Shown piece by piece: positions 9,177 to 16,950 of a stretch of DNA of 48,936 nt. Below the pieces are notes generated by a model. It saw only the letters and a list, made by a program, of their open reading frames with translations, did no database searches and was not told where the DNA came from. The number at the start of each line of letters is the position of its first letter. The stretch's first letter is position 1. Source of the stretch: Clostridiales bacterium (GTDB lineage Bacteria > Bacillota > Clostridia > Oscillospirales > Oscillospiraceae); NCBI GenBank assembly GCA_012718935.1, contig JAAYBH010000122.1, positions 1 to 48,936 on the forward strand, given 5' to 3'. The translations under genes were made by a program, and so were the position numbers.

Positions 9177-9908
9177 ATGATACTTTTTCCCGCAATCGAT
9201 TTATACGGCGGTCAGGCCGTGCGCCTCATGAAGGGGGATTACGCGCAGATGACCGTTTACAGTGACAAGCCCGCCGAGGTGGCGTGCGCGTTCAGGGACG
9301 CCGGTGCGGCGCACCTGCATGTCGTCGATCTGGAGGGGGCAAGGGACGGGACGACGGCGAATTTTGAGACGATCCGGGAGATCGTCCGGACGAGCGGGCT
9401 TTTTACGGAAGTCGGCGGCGGGATACGGTCTCGTGACGTAATCGAGAAATATCTCGATATCGGTGTCGGGCGGGTGATCCTCGGGACGGCCGCCATCACG
9501 CAGCCCGGCTTTGTGGATGAAATGACGGCGCTCTACGGAGACACAATTGCTGTCGGCGTCGACATGAAGGACGGTTTTGTGGCCGTCAAGGGCTGGACGG
9601 AAGTGACATCGAAGGAAGGTATCGCCTTCTGCCGGCAGATGGAGGCGAAGGGCGTCAAAACAGTCATCTGCACGGATATCTCCAAGGACGGCGTTCTGGG
9701 CGGCGCCAACAACGAGCTGTACCGCCGTCTCCAAAGCGAGCTGTCGCTCAATATCATTGCTTCCGGCGGCGTCTCGTCGCTGAAGGACATCATGTACCTG
9801 GACTACCTCGGGCTGTACGGGGCGATCCTGGGCAAGGCGCTTTACGAAGGCAAAATCAATCTGAAGGAAGCCGTTGCTGCAACGGCGGAAGGGTGCTGCG
9901 GCGGATGA
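9177..9908 (+). CDS. hisA: Phosphoribosylformimino-5-aminoimidazole carboxamide ribotide isomerase
   Basis: MILFPAIDLYGGQAVRLMKGDY, VGGGIRSRD, IASGGVSSLKDI. Confidence 0.97.
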   Translation: MILFPAIDLYGGQAVRLMKGDYAQMTVYSDKPAEVACAFRDAGAAHLHVVDLEGARDGTTANFETIREIVRTSGLFTEVGGGIRSRDVIEKYLDIGVGRVILGTAAITQPGFVDEMTALYGDTIAVGVDMKDGFVAVKGWTEVTSKEGIAFCRQMEAKGVKTVICTDISKDGVLGGANNELYRRLQSELSLNIIASGGVSSLKDIMYLDYLGLYGAILGKALYEGKINLKEAVAATAEGCCGG

Positions 9909-10663
9909 TCACGAAGAGAATTATCCCCTGCCTCGACGTAAAGGACGGTCGGGTTGTCAAGGGCGTCAACTTTATGGATTTAAACGACGTATCGTCGCCG
10001 GTTGCTCTCGGCAAATACTACAGTGACTGCGGCGCCGACGAGCTTGTTTTTTACGACATCACGGCGTCCTTCGAGGAGCGGAGGCTCTTTACGGAAATTC
10101 TTAAAGAGGTGGCAAGCTGCATCTTCATCCCCCTCACCGTGGGCGGCGGCATCAACACGGTGGACGATTTCGACCGGGTTTTAAAATGCGGGGCCGACAA
10201 GGTCAGCGTCAACTCAGGCGCCATTAAAAATCCGTCGCTGATTGAAGAAGCCGCCAAAAAGTACGGCGACCAGTGCGTTGTGCTCTCCGTCGATATCAAG
10301 CGCGTTGGCGGGCAGTTCCGGGTTTTCGCCAGGGGCGGCCGCGAGGATACGGGCATGGACGCCATCGAGTGGGTCCGCCGCGGCGAGCGCCTCGGCGCGG
10401 GAGAACTGGTCGTCAACAGCATCGACACAGACGGCGTAAAAAAGGGCTTCGATTTGGAGATGCTGGACGCCGTGTGCAGCGCCGTGTCAATCCCGGTGAT
10501 CGCCTCAGGCGGCGCGGGCTCCATTGAGGATTTTTCGGTTTTATTCAAAACACTCCCGAAGGTGGACGCAGGGCTCGCCGCCTCAATCTTCCATTTCGGC
10601 GAGGTCAAAATCCCGGAGCTGAAAAACGCGCTCAGGCGGGAAGGTATTGCAGTGCGGATATGA
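9905..10663 (+). CDS. hisF: Imidazole glycerol phosphate synthase, cyclase subunit
   Basis: MITKRIIPCLDVKDGRVVKGVNFMDL, LTVGGGINTVDDF, VIASGGAGSIEDF. ATGA overlap with hisA. Confidence 0.97.
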   Translation: MITKRIIPCLDVKDGRVVKGVNFMDLNDVSSPVALGKYYSDCGADELVFYDITASFEERRLFTEILKEVASCIFIPLTVGGGINTVDDFDRVLKCGADKVSVNSGAIKNPSLIEEAAKKYGDQCVVLSVDIKRVGGQFRVFARGGREDTGMDAIEWVRRGERLGAGELVVNSIDTDGVKKGFDLEMLDAVCSAVSIPVIASGGAGSIEDFSVLFKTLPKVDAGLAASIFHFGEVKIPELKNALRREGIAVRI

Positions 10664-10664
10664 A

Positions 10665-10729
10665 ACCATCCCGTCCGGCTTCGCCGTCCACCACTCCAAA
10701 GGAGGGGTGGCACGAAGTGCCGGGGTGGT
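10665..10729. repeat. Cloverleaf-like palindromic element (hisF-hisIE gap)
   Basis: Outer ACCATCCC (10665-10672)/GGGGTGGT (10722-10729), 8 bp with one G-U; inner hairpins CGGC-TTC-GCCG (10676-10686), CCACTCC-AAA-GGA..GTGG (10691-10710) and GGCAC-GAA-GTGCC (10709-10721). The last two share two bases. Confidence 0.65.
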
Positions 10730-10756
10730 CAATAGACTCATTCTTCGGAGGTTATT

Positions 10757-11407
10757 ATGCTTCAAATCAACGAACTCAAATTCGACGCCGCCGGCCTCAT
10801 CCCCGCCGTCGTCGCCGACGCCGACTCCAAAAAAGTGCTGATGGTGGCCTGGATGAACAGGGAGAGCCTGCAGATCAGTTTGGACGAGGGGCGGACCTGC
10901 TTCTGGTCCCGGTCGCGTCAGGAGCTGTGGCGCAAGGGCGAAACGTCGGGGGCAGTCCAGCATATTGTCAATATCAAGGCGGACTGTGACAGGGATACCC
11001 TCCTTGTGTCCGTCAAGAAGGACGGCCCGGCCTGCCACCTGGGAACGGACTCCTGCTTTGCCGATGATGTTTACGTCAGCGACACGCTTTCGCCATTTAC
11101 AATGGAGGACCTGATGACGTTGATCGAAAGCCGGAAGACAGAACGTAAAGAGGGCTCTTACACCACGTATCTGTTCGACAAGGGCATCGATAAAATACTG
11201 AAGAAAGTCGGCGAGGAATCGACCGAGGTCATCATCGCGGGAAAAGCCGGCGACAGACAGGAGACGGTCTATGAGCTGGCGGACCTTGTTTACCACGCCA
11301 TGGTCCTTATGATCGAAATGGGTATCTCCCTGGACGACGTAAAAAACGAGCTCAAATCCCGCCATGTGGTGGATAAAAAGGTCAAGCAGGAGAAGATGAC
11401 GCCATGA
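10757..11407 (+). CDS. hisIE: Bifunctional phosphoribosyl-AMP cyclohydrolase / phosphoribosyl-ATP pyrophosphatase
   Basis: LMVAWMNRESLQ, FWSRSRQELWRKGETSGAVQ, CHLGTDSCF (HisI) plus KGIDKILKKVGEESTEVIIAGK and ELADLVYHAMVLM (HisE). Confidence 0.97.
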   Translation: MLQINELKFDAAGLIPAVVADADSKKVLMVAWMNRESLQISLDEGRTCFWSRSRQELWRKGETSGAVQHIVNIKADCDRDTLLVSVKKDGPACHLGTDSCFADDVYVSDTLSPFTMEDLMTLIESRKTERKEGSYTTYLFDKGIDKILKKVGEESTEVIIAGKAGDRQETVYELADLVYHAMVLMIEMGISLDDVKNELKSRHVVDKKVKQEKMTP

Positions 11408-12219
11408 CGCCCCTGACAAATTTCCACGCCCATACAACCTTCGACGACGGGACCGAATCCTGCGAGGCCATGGTAGAAGCCGCGATCTCAAAGGGCTGCG
11501 CCGCCTTCGGGATTTCCGGCCACGCACCCATGGGCTTTCCCACGCGCTGGTGCATGACGCGTGAAAACGAACCGGTGTTTATTGAAGAAATGCGGCGCCT
11601 GAAAGAAAAGTACGCCGGGCAGATAGTGCTCTTTCCCGGTGTGGAGCGGGACTTTTATTCACCCGGGACGGTGTATTCTTACGATTACGTCATCGGCTCG
11701 GTCCATTACATAAAAAAAGATGGTGCGCTGTTATCCGTCGACGACACCGAAAAGGTGCAGACGGAGGATGTCCGCCGTTATTTCGGCGGCGACGTTTACG
11801 CGTACACGAGAGCGTATTACGAGACCGTCGCCGATGTTGTACAAAAAACGTCGCCGGATTTTATCGGGCATTTTGATCTGGTGACGAAATTCAACGAGGG
11901 CGGGAAACACTTCGACGAAACCGATCCCCGTTATCTCAGACCGGCGCTGGAAGCACTGGCGGCTATTACCGAAAAACAAAAGCTGTTTGAAATCAACACC
12001 GGCGCCATGTACCGCGCCGGGCGGACAGTGCCGTATCCGTCGCCTGTCCTCCTGAAAGCGCTTTGTGAGCGCGGCGGAGAGATCATCCTCTCCTCGGACA
12101 GCCACGACGGCGCGTCCATCGGCTACAAATTCGGCGCGGCGGCCGAACTGGCCAGAAGCTGCGGCTTCACGTACGCCATGACGCTGACGGACAAGGGGTT
12201 TGTCGGGTATAAGCTGTAA
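11404..12219 (+). CDS. Histidinol-phosphate phosphatase, PHP family (HisK/HisJ type)
   Basis: NFHAHTTFDDGTESCEAMVEAAISKG, GISGHAPMGFP, YVIGSVHYI, FIGHFDLVTKF, LSSDSHDG. Overlaps the hisIE stop. Confidence 0.9.
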   Translation: MTPLTNFHAHTTFDDGTESCEAMVEAAISKGCAAFGISGHAPMGFPTRWCMTRENEPVFIEEMRRLKEKYAGQIVLFPGVERDFYSPGTVYSYDYVIGSVHYIKKDGALLSVDDTEKVQTEDVRRYFGGDVYAYTRAYYETVADVVQKTSPDFIGHFDLVTKFNEGGKHFDETDPRYLRPALEALAAITEKQKLFEINTGAMYRAGRTVPYPSPVLLKALCERGGEIILSSDSHDGASIGYKFGAAAELARSCGFTYAMTLTDKGFVGYKL

Positions 12220-12246
12220 GAGAATCCTCTGTTTAATTTGTTATTA

Positions 12247-12306
12247 GAAGGGTCTTCAGGTAATCTTAAATCGGTGCAGCACCATAAGATTACCTGGAGA
12301 TCCTTC
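12247..12306. terminator. Large stem-loop after the his operon, probable terminator or palindromic element
   Basis: 22-nt arms GAAGGGTCTTCAGGTAATCTTA (12247-12268)/TAAGATTACCTGGAGATCCTTC (12285-12306), 20/22 complementary and the two exceptions wobble-compatible; inner GGTGC-A-GCACC hairpin; short T5 tract shortly after. Confidence 0.65.
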
Positions 12307-12344
12307 GTCGCTTTTTGAAAACTACAAAAAATTTCAATTCCCTA

Positions 12345-12390
12345 TTTACAAAAGATTGTTAATGGTTTAACATATGTATCATATGAGACA
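12345..12390 (+). promoter_or_regulatory. Putative promoter plus Crp/Fnr-type palindromic operator upstream of the crp-like gene
   Basis: TTTACA (12345-12350), 17-nt spacer, TAACAT (12368-12373). TGTATCATATGAGACA (12375-12390) matches its own reverse complement at 14/16 positions. Confidence 0.6.
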
Positions 12391-12407
12391 CATAAGAGGG
12401 CGCCTGA

Positions 12408-13097
12408 ATGGATAAAGCTGAGCTAAAGCGAGGAGAATGGGAACTGATAACGGGCTGCGCGCTGTTTCACGGCATCGATGAAAGCGTCGTCGCCGGTGTG
12501 CTGGAGACTGCCGGCTGCCGCCTTGTTTCACTGTGTAAAGGCGCCGTTGTTTTTGACGCGTACGACTACCGGAACTGCCTGGGGCTTGTGCTCTCAGGGA
12601 GCGTCAATGTCACAAAGCCCTCCAGCAGCCGTTACACGATGGCGACTCTCGGACGCGGCAGCCTTTTCGGCTCGGCCAATCTTTATGACGACGATACCGC
12701 TGCTGTGACGGTTTTGACAGCGTCGTCAAACTGCCGGATTGTTTTCTTCCCCCGCGAGCTGCTGGAAACGATCATGCTGGAGACGCAGCAGGTCGCCCTC
12801 AACTACATCCGGTTCCTGACAGGCCGTGTGCGGTTTTTAAACGACAAGATTGAGGGGCTCGTATCGGTGAACGCGGAGGCTGCCCTGAAGCAATATCTCA
12901 TTCAAAATACGGTGACCTGCGGCGAAAAACGCATTGTCCGGCTGCACGGCAGCATCTCAGCGCTGGCTGAAACGCTCAATATCGGAAGAGCCTCCCTGTA
13001 CCGCGCCTTCGAAGCGCTCCGGCAGTCGGGGAGCATCAAAAAAAACGGAAAAGAAATTGAAATCATCACCCCTGGCGGACTGTCCGATTTTGATTAA
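12408..13097 (+). CDS. Crp/Fnr family transcriptional regulator
   Basis: cNMP-binding-like N-terminus (GLVLSGSVNVTKPSSSRYTMATLGRGSLFGSANLY) and C-terminal HTH (SISALAETLNIGRASLYRAFEALRQSGSIKKNGKEIEI). Confidence 0.92.
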   Translation: MDKAELKRGEWELITGCALFHGIDESVVAGVLETAGCRLVSLCKGAVVFDAYDYRNCLGLVLSGSVNVTKPSSSRYTMATLGRGSLFGSANLYDDDTAAVTVLTASSNCRIVFFPRELLETIMLETQQVALNYIRFLTGRVRFLNDKIEGLVSVNAEAALKQYLIQNTVTCGEKRIVRLHGSISALAETLNIGRASLYRAFEALRQSGSIKKNGKEIEIITPGGLSDFD

Positions 13098-13110
13098 TTA
13101 AGGAGTTTGT

Positions 13111-14172
13111 ATGAAAAAAGCATTATCTTTGGCCTTTGCCCTTATGACTGTATTTATGCTTGCAGCCTGCGCGGGAAATGCGCCCGAAGCCTCTTTAAAA
13201 CCGCCTGCGGCCGTCTCTCCGTCCGCGCCTGAAACACCGGCAGTTTCGAAAACACCAGCTGTATCTGATGTCCGGTATGCCGTCAACGCCGGCTTTTTGA
13301 AAGGACCGACGGGTATCGGCGCGTCTTATTTGATGGAACAGAGCGAAAAGGGGGAAACCGCCCTGGACTACACGTTCAGGATCGAATCCGATCCGTCCAT
13401 CATGACGAGCGAGATCATTGCCGGCAGCATCGACATCGCGGCGGTACCGACAAACGTCGCAGCCGTGCTGTTTAATAAAACAGGCGGCAATGTAAAAATC
13501 ATCGCGATTAACACCCTGGGGGTCCTCAGCATCCTTGAAAACGGCAATACGATTACATCTGTCGCTGACCTGAAGGGAAAAACGATCTATGCCACCGGCC
13601 AGGCGGCCAATCCTGAGTATGTCCTAAACTTTATCCTGCGTCAAAATGGCCTGGAGCCCGGCAGGGACGTGGCCGTCGAGTTCATGGACGCAGGTGAATT
13701 GGCGACGAAGATGGCATCCGGTGCGGTGGACCTCTGCATGCTCCCCGTTCCCAACTCCACGAGCGTCCTCGTGAAAAATCCCGCTGTCCGCGTGGCGCTT
13801 AATCTTGGGGACGAGTGGAAAAGGATTGCCGGCGGCAGCGAGCTGACGCAGGGCTGCGTCGTTGTCCGGGGAGACCTCCCCAATGCCGATGCGATTGTCG
13901 GCAGCTTTTTGAAAGAGTACGAGTCCTCTGTCAAGTATATGGCTGCGGCCGAAAATCTTGACAGCGCGTCGGCACTGGCTTATAAATACGGCATCGTCGC
14001 CAGCGAACAGATTGCAAAAGCCGCCATACCTGACTGCAGCCTGACGTTTATCGCCGGGGCACCGGGAATCAAAGGCGCCATATCTGGGTATTTCGACGTC
14101 CTGTTTGAGGCTGAACCCAAATCGCTGGGAGGGAAAATTCCGGATGATACCATCTATTTCGCCGGGCCGTAA
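13111..14172 (+). CDS. ABC transporter substrate-binding lipoprotein (SsuA/TauA/ThiY-like)
   Basis: Lipobox MLAAC; GSIDIAAVPTNVAAVLFNKTGG, SVADLKGKTIYATGQAANPEYVL. Confidence 0.88.
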   Translation: MKKALSLAFALMTVFMLAACAGNAPEASLKPPAAVSPSAPETPAVSKTPAVSDVRYAVNAGFLKGPTGIGASYLMEQSEKGETALDYTFRIESDPSIMTSEIIAGSIDIAAVPTNVAAVLFNKTGGNVKIIAINTLGVLSILENGNTITSVADLKGKTIYATGQAANPEYVLNFILRQNGLEPGRDVAVEFMDAGELATKMASGAVDLCMLPVPNSTSVLVKNPAVRVALNLGDEWKRIAGGSELTQGCVVVRGDLPNADAIVGSFLKEYESSVKYMAAAENLDSASALAYKYGIVASEQIAKAAIPDCSLTFIAGAPGIKGAISGYFDVLFEAEPKSLGGKIPDDTIYFAGP

Positions 14173-14908
14173 ATTCCTGAGGGTTGTATCAGCCCTGCTG
14201 TTCTGGGGGCTCGTTTGGCAGCTGGCGTCCTTCGGCGTGGGAAATGAGCTCGTCCTGCCCCAACCGCTCAGCGTCGTCAGAAGGCTTGCCGAGCTCATGA
14301 TCACATGGCCGTTCTGGCTGTCGGCCGGGCAGTCCCTTCTCAATGTCTTCGCCGGCTTTATCGTCGGCGTCTCAGCGGGGACGCTGCTGGCATTTTTGAC
14401 CGCCTTTGTGGGCGCCGCCGAAATTCTACTGGCGCCGGCGATCCGTGTCGTGCGCGCCACGCCTGTTGCGTCGTTTATCATCCTGGCCCTTTTATGGTTG
14501 GGCAAGGCGCGCGTCCCGGCGTTTTCGGCGGCGCTGATGGTGACGCCCGTCGTCTGGCAGGCTGTTTTCGCAGCCCTCCGGGACACGGATAAAAATCTCC
14601 TCGAGATGGCCAGGATATTCGGATTTGGCCGGCTGAAGACGCTGAAGCTTATCTATATCCCCTCCATCCGGACCCAGTGGAGCGCGGCATGCGCGACCTC
14701 CATGGGGCTGGCGTGGAAATCGGGTGTTGCGGCAGAAGTCATCTGTCAGGTGCGCCCCACCATCGGCGAGGCGCTCTTCAGCGCTAAAATATACCTGGAG
14801 ACGCCGGACCTTTTTGCGTGGACGGCTGTTGTCATTTGCCTGAGCATGCTGCTGGAGAATGTACTGGCACGGCTTTTTGTGGGAAAACGCGGGAGGAGGC
14901 AGGGATGA
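14144..14908 (+). CDS. ABC transporter permease (SsuC/TauC-like)
   Basis: Multi-TM protein; ATPVASFIILALLWLGKARVPAFSAALMVTPVVWQAV, EMARIFGFGRLKTLKLIYIPSI (EAA loop). Confidence 0.88.
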   Translation: MIPSISPGRKFLRVVSALLFWGLVWQLASFGVGNELVLPQPLSVVRRLAELMITWPFWLSAGQSLLNVFAGFIVGVSAGTLLAFLTAFVGAAEILLAPAIRVVRATPVASFIILALLWLGKARVPAFSAALMVTPVVWQAVFAALRDTDKNLLEMARIFGFGRLKTLKLIYIPSIRTQWSAACATSMGLAWKSGVAAEVICQVRPTIGEALFSAKIYLETPDLFAWTAVVICLSMLLENVLARLFVGKRGRRQG

Positions 14909-15480
14909 TTAACATTGAATCACTGTCCTTTGCCCATGGCGGCAAGCCGGTCTTCGACGGGCTGAACCTGTCGCTCGGCCATAAAACCTGCATCACGGGG
15001 CCTTCCGGCTGCGGAAAAACGACGCTGCTGCGGCTTCTTGCCGGGCTTTTGAAACCCCGGAGCGGTGCGATTACAGGCGTTCCGGACCGCGTGTCGATGG
15101 TGTTCCAGGAGGATCGGCTGCTGCCATGGCGCACGGCACTTGAAAACATCGCCGTGGTGCTGCCAACGCCGGCTGAAAAAAAGGCGGAGGAGTGGCTTGG
15201 GCTTGTTGAGCTTGACGGCCTGGGCGGAAGTTATCCGGACAGCATGTCCGGCGGACAGAAACGCCGTGTCGCTTTGGCCAGAGCCCTGGCCTTTGGCGGA
15301 GAGCTTCCCCCGGGCGGAAGGCTTCTGATACTCGACGAACCCTTCAAGGGTTTTGACCCGGAGCTGACGGTCAGAATGGCATCGCTCATACTGTCGCAGG
15401 ATATTCCGATCGTCGCTGCCCTTCATGCGCCGGAAGAGATGGAGCTCCTCGGCGGCGACCTTGTCCGGCTCATGTGTTGA
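14905..15480 (+). CDS. ABC transporter ATP-binding protein (SsuB/TauB-like)
   Basis: GPSGCGKTTLLRLLAGLLKP, MSGGQKRRVALARAL, LLILDEPFKGFD. ATGA overlap with the permease. Confidence 0.93.
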   Translation: MINIESLSFAHGGKPVFDGLNLSLGHKTCITGPSGCGKTTLLRLLAGLLKPRSGAITGVPDRVSMVFQEDRLLPWRTALENIAVVLPTPAEKKAEEWLGLVELDGLGGSYPDSMSGGQKRRVALARALAFGGELPPGGRLLILDEPFKGFDPELTVRMASLILSQDIPIVAALHAPEEMELLGGDLVRLMC

Positions 15481-15491
15481 AAGCCTGCCGG

Positions 15492-15526
15492 GCGTGCCCT
15501 GTTTTTGGGGCACGCTCTTTTATTTT
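15492..15526 (+). terminator. Rho-independent terminator
   Basis: GCGTGCCC (15492-15499)/GGGCACGC (15508-15515) followed by TCTTTTATTTT. Confidence 0.85.
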
Positions 15527-15582
15527 GCGAATGAAGACGCGCTGATTACAGATACTAACAAAAAAAGTGAAGTTGGTACTGC

Positions 15583-16379
15583 ATGAACAACGCAAATTCC
15601 AGTCGGCCGCCGCGCAGACCTCTGGCAGTCTTCAATCATATCGGAACCGCGCAGCTCCAGCTCAGAAATCCGTTTGTTGCGGCCTTTTGGTCGGCGTTGT
15701 TCCCGGGCCTGGGGCATATACTTCTGTCGCAATATCTCAAGGGCTTCGTCCTCTTTTTTTGGGAGGTTTTCATCAACCTGAAAGCCAATGTCAATCTGGC
15801 CCTGATGCATGCGCTTCTCGGCAGATTCGAGCTGTCACGCGATGTCGTCGATATCCGCTGGTCGCTCCTTTATATACCCGTCTATATTTTTACCGTATGG
15901 GACAGCTACAGAGCAGCTGTCGAGCTGAATAAGCAATACATTCTCGCAGAGAGAGAGAACGCTCCTATCGGTGCGTTTATCATAAACCCGGTTTCCGTCA
16001 CCTATCTTGATAAACGCCCGCCATTATTGACGGCGGCCTGGTGCGCGGTGTCGCCGGGCCTCAGCCATATGGCGCTCCATCGCCTTTTGCATGTTGTCTT
16101 TATGGTTTTCTGGTGGACCGTCATCGTTTATCAGTCCAATATTCTCACGGCCCTTCACCTGACCTGTTTCGGCGCATTCGAAAACGCGAAAACGGCGCTC
16201 AACCCGCAGTGGCTCATGAACATCCCGTCGGTATTTTTTTCTGTGTTTATGCCGCATTGGTCAACGCCGTGGAAAGCAATAAACTGTTTGACCGGGAGCA
16301 GTCGCAGTTCTTAAAAAACAACTATCAGAGCGCGGAGTTTCCGTATTCACCGGACAGCGCGGATGAAGAAGGTGCGGGT
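15583..16379 (+). pseudogene. Multi-pass membrane protein with internal duplication, apparently frameshifted near 16234-16240
   Basis: Frame-1 ORF 15583-16314 loses repeat similarity after a T7 tract. With one extra T it continues ...PSVFFFCVYAALVNAVESNKLFDREQSQFLKNNYQS, matching the end of the first repeat (WDSYRAAVELNKQYILAERE). The 3' limit is uncertain because the corrected frame runs into the next ORF. Confidence 0.7.
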
Positions 16380-16835
16380 ATGTATGTCGTATCGGTTTTC
16401 AGGCAGACAGTGCAGGTGGAGCTCGCTGTGACGGCGCTTGAACAGGAGGGTATTCCGAAAATGAACCTACTGGCTGTCCCGATCGAAAAGAAATCGTCCG
16501 GTAAGAAGCTCTTCGATTCGATGTATTCCGCGACAGGCGGCAGCGTCTTTGACCTGCCGATGATACTCGGCGCATTTACGGCGCTTCTGGGCTGCGTTTA
16601 CGGGTTTGTTCTGGAATGGGGTCCGGTTGTGTGGGGTGTCATTGGCGGCGTCGGCGGCTTCGGAATCGGATTTTTCATTAAGCTCCTGGTCTTAAAAAAG
16701 AGAAAAAAGGCGGGCTGCGACAATGAGGTCGTTATTTTTGTCGCGTGCGGTGATAACAAAACGGAGCAGATCAGGCGTATTTTCAGCGACAACGGCGCGC
16801 TGGGGACCAGCATCATTAAGGGAAGGGCCGACTAA
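16380..16835 (+). CDS. Small protein with a central two-TM segment, unknown function; possibly the C-terminal part of the preceding ORF
   Basis: MYVVSVFRQTVQVELAVTALEQEGIPKMNLLAVPIEKK..., hydrophobic pair LGAFTALLGCVYGFVLEWGPVVWGVIGGVGGFGIGFFIKLLVL, then NEVVIFVACGDNKTEQIRRIF. Confidence 0.6.
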   Translation: MYVVSVFRQTVQVELAVTALEQEGIPKMNLLAVPIEKKSSGKKLFDSMYSATGGSVFDLPMILGAFTALLGCVYGFVLEWGPVVWGVIGGVGGFGIGFFIKLLVLKKRKKAGCDNEVVIFVACGDNKTEQIRRIFSDNGALGTSIIKGRAD

Positions 16836-16950
16836 AGCCGCGCATCTGCTCCTGAACCGAGGTGCATATTCGGAAAGTCATCTGTCGGGTATAATGCACC
16901 ACCGAATACAGATAATGTGAATAGAGTATAAATACGGTACGGAGACGTTT

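Noticed and set aside
10583-11527. 314-aa minus-strand ORF across hisF-hisIE-hisK
   Set aside because: Runs antisense through two his genes and a palindromic spacer; biologically implausible.
13030-13050. A8 tract in the crp-like gene as a phase-variation site
   Set aside because: It encodes in-frame lysines near the C-terminus in an intact gene; kept only as background for the ger tracts.
16889-16915. Sigma-G-type promoter (GTATA...CAGATAA) upstream of gerXA
   Set aside because: Spacer is about 15 nt rather than the 17-18 nt expected and the -10 match is partial; not strong enough to annotate.
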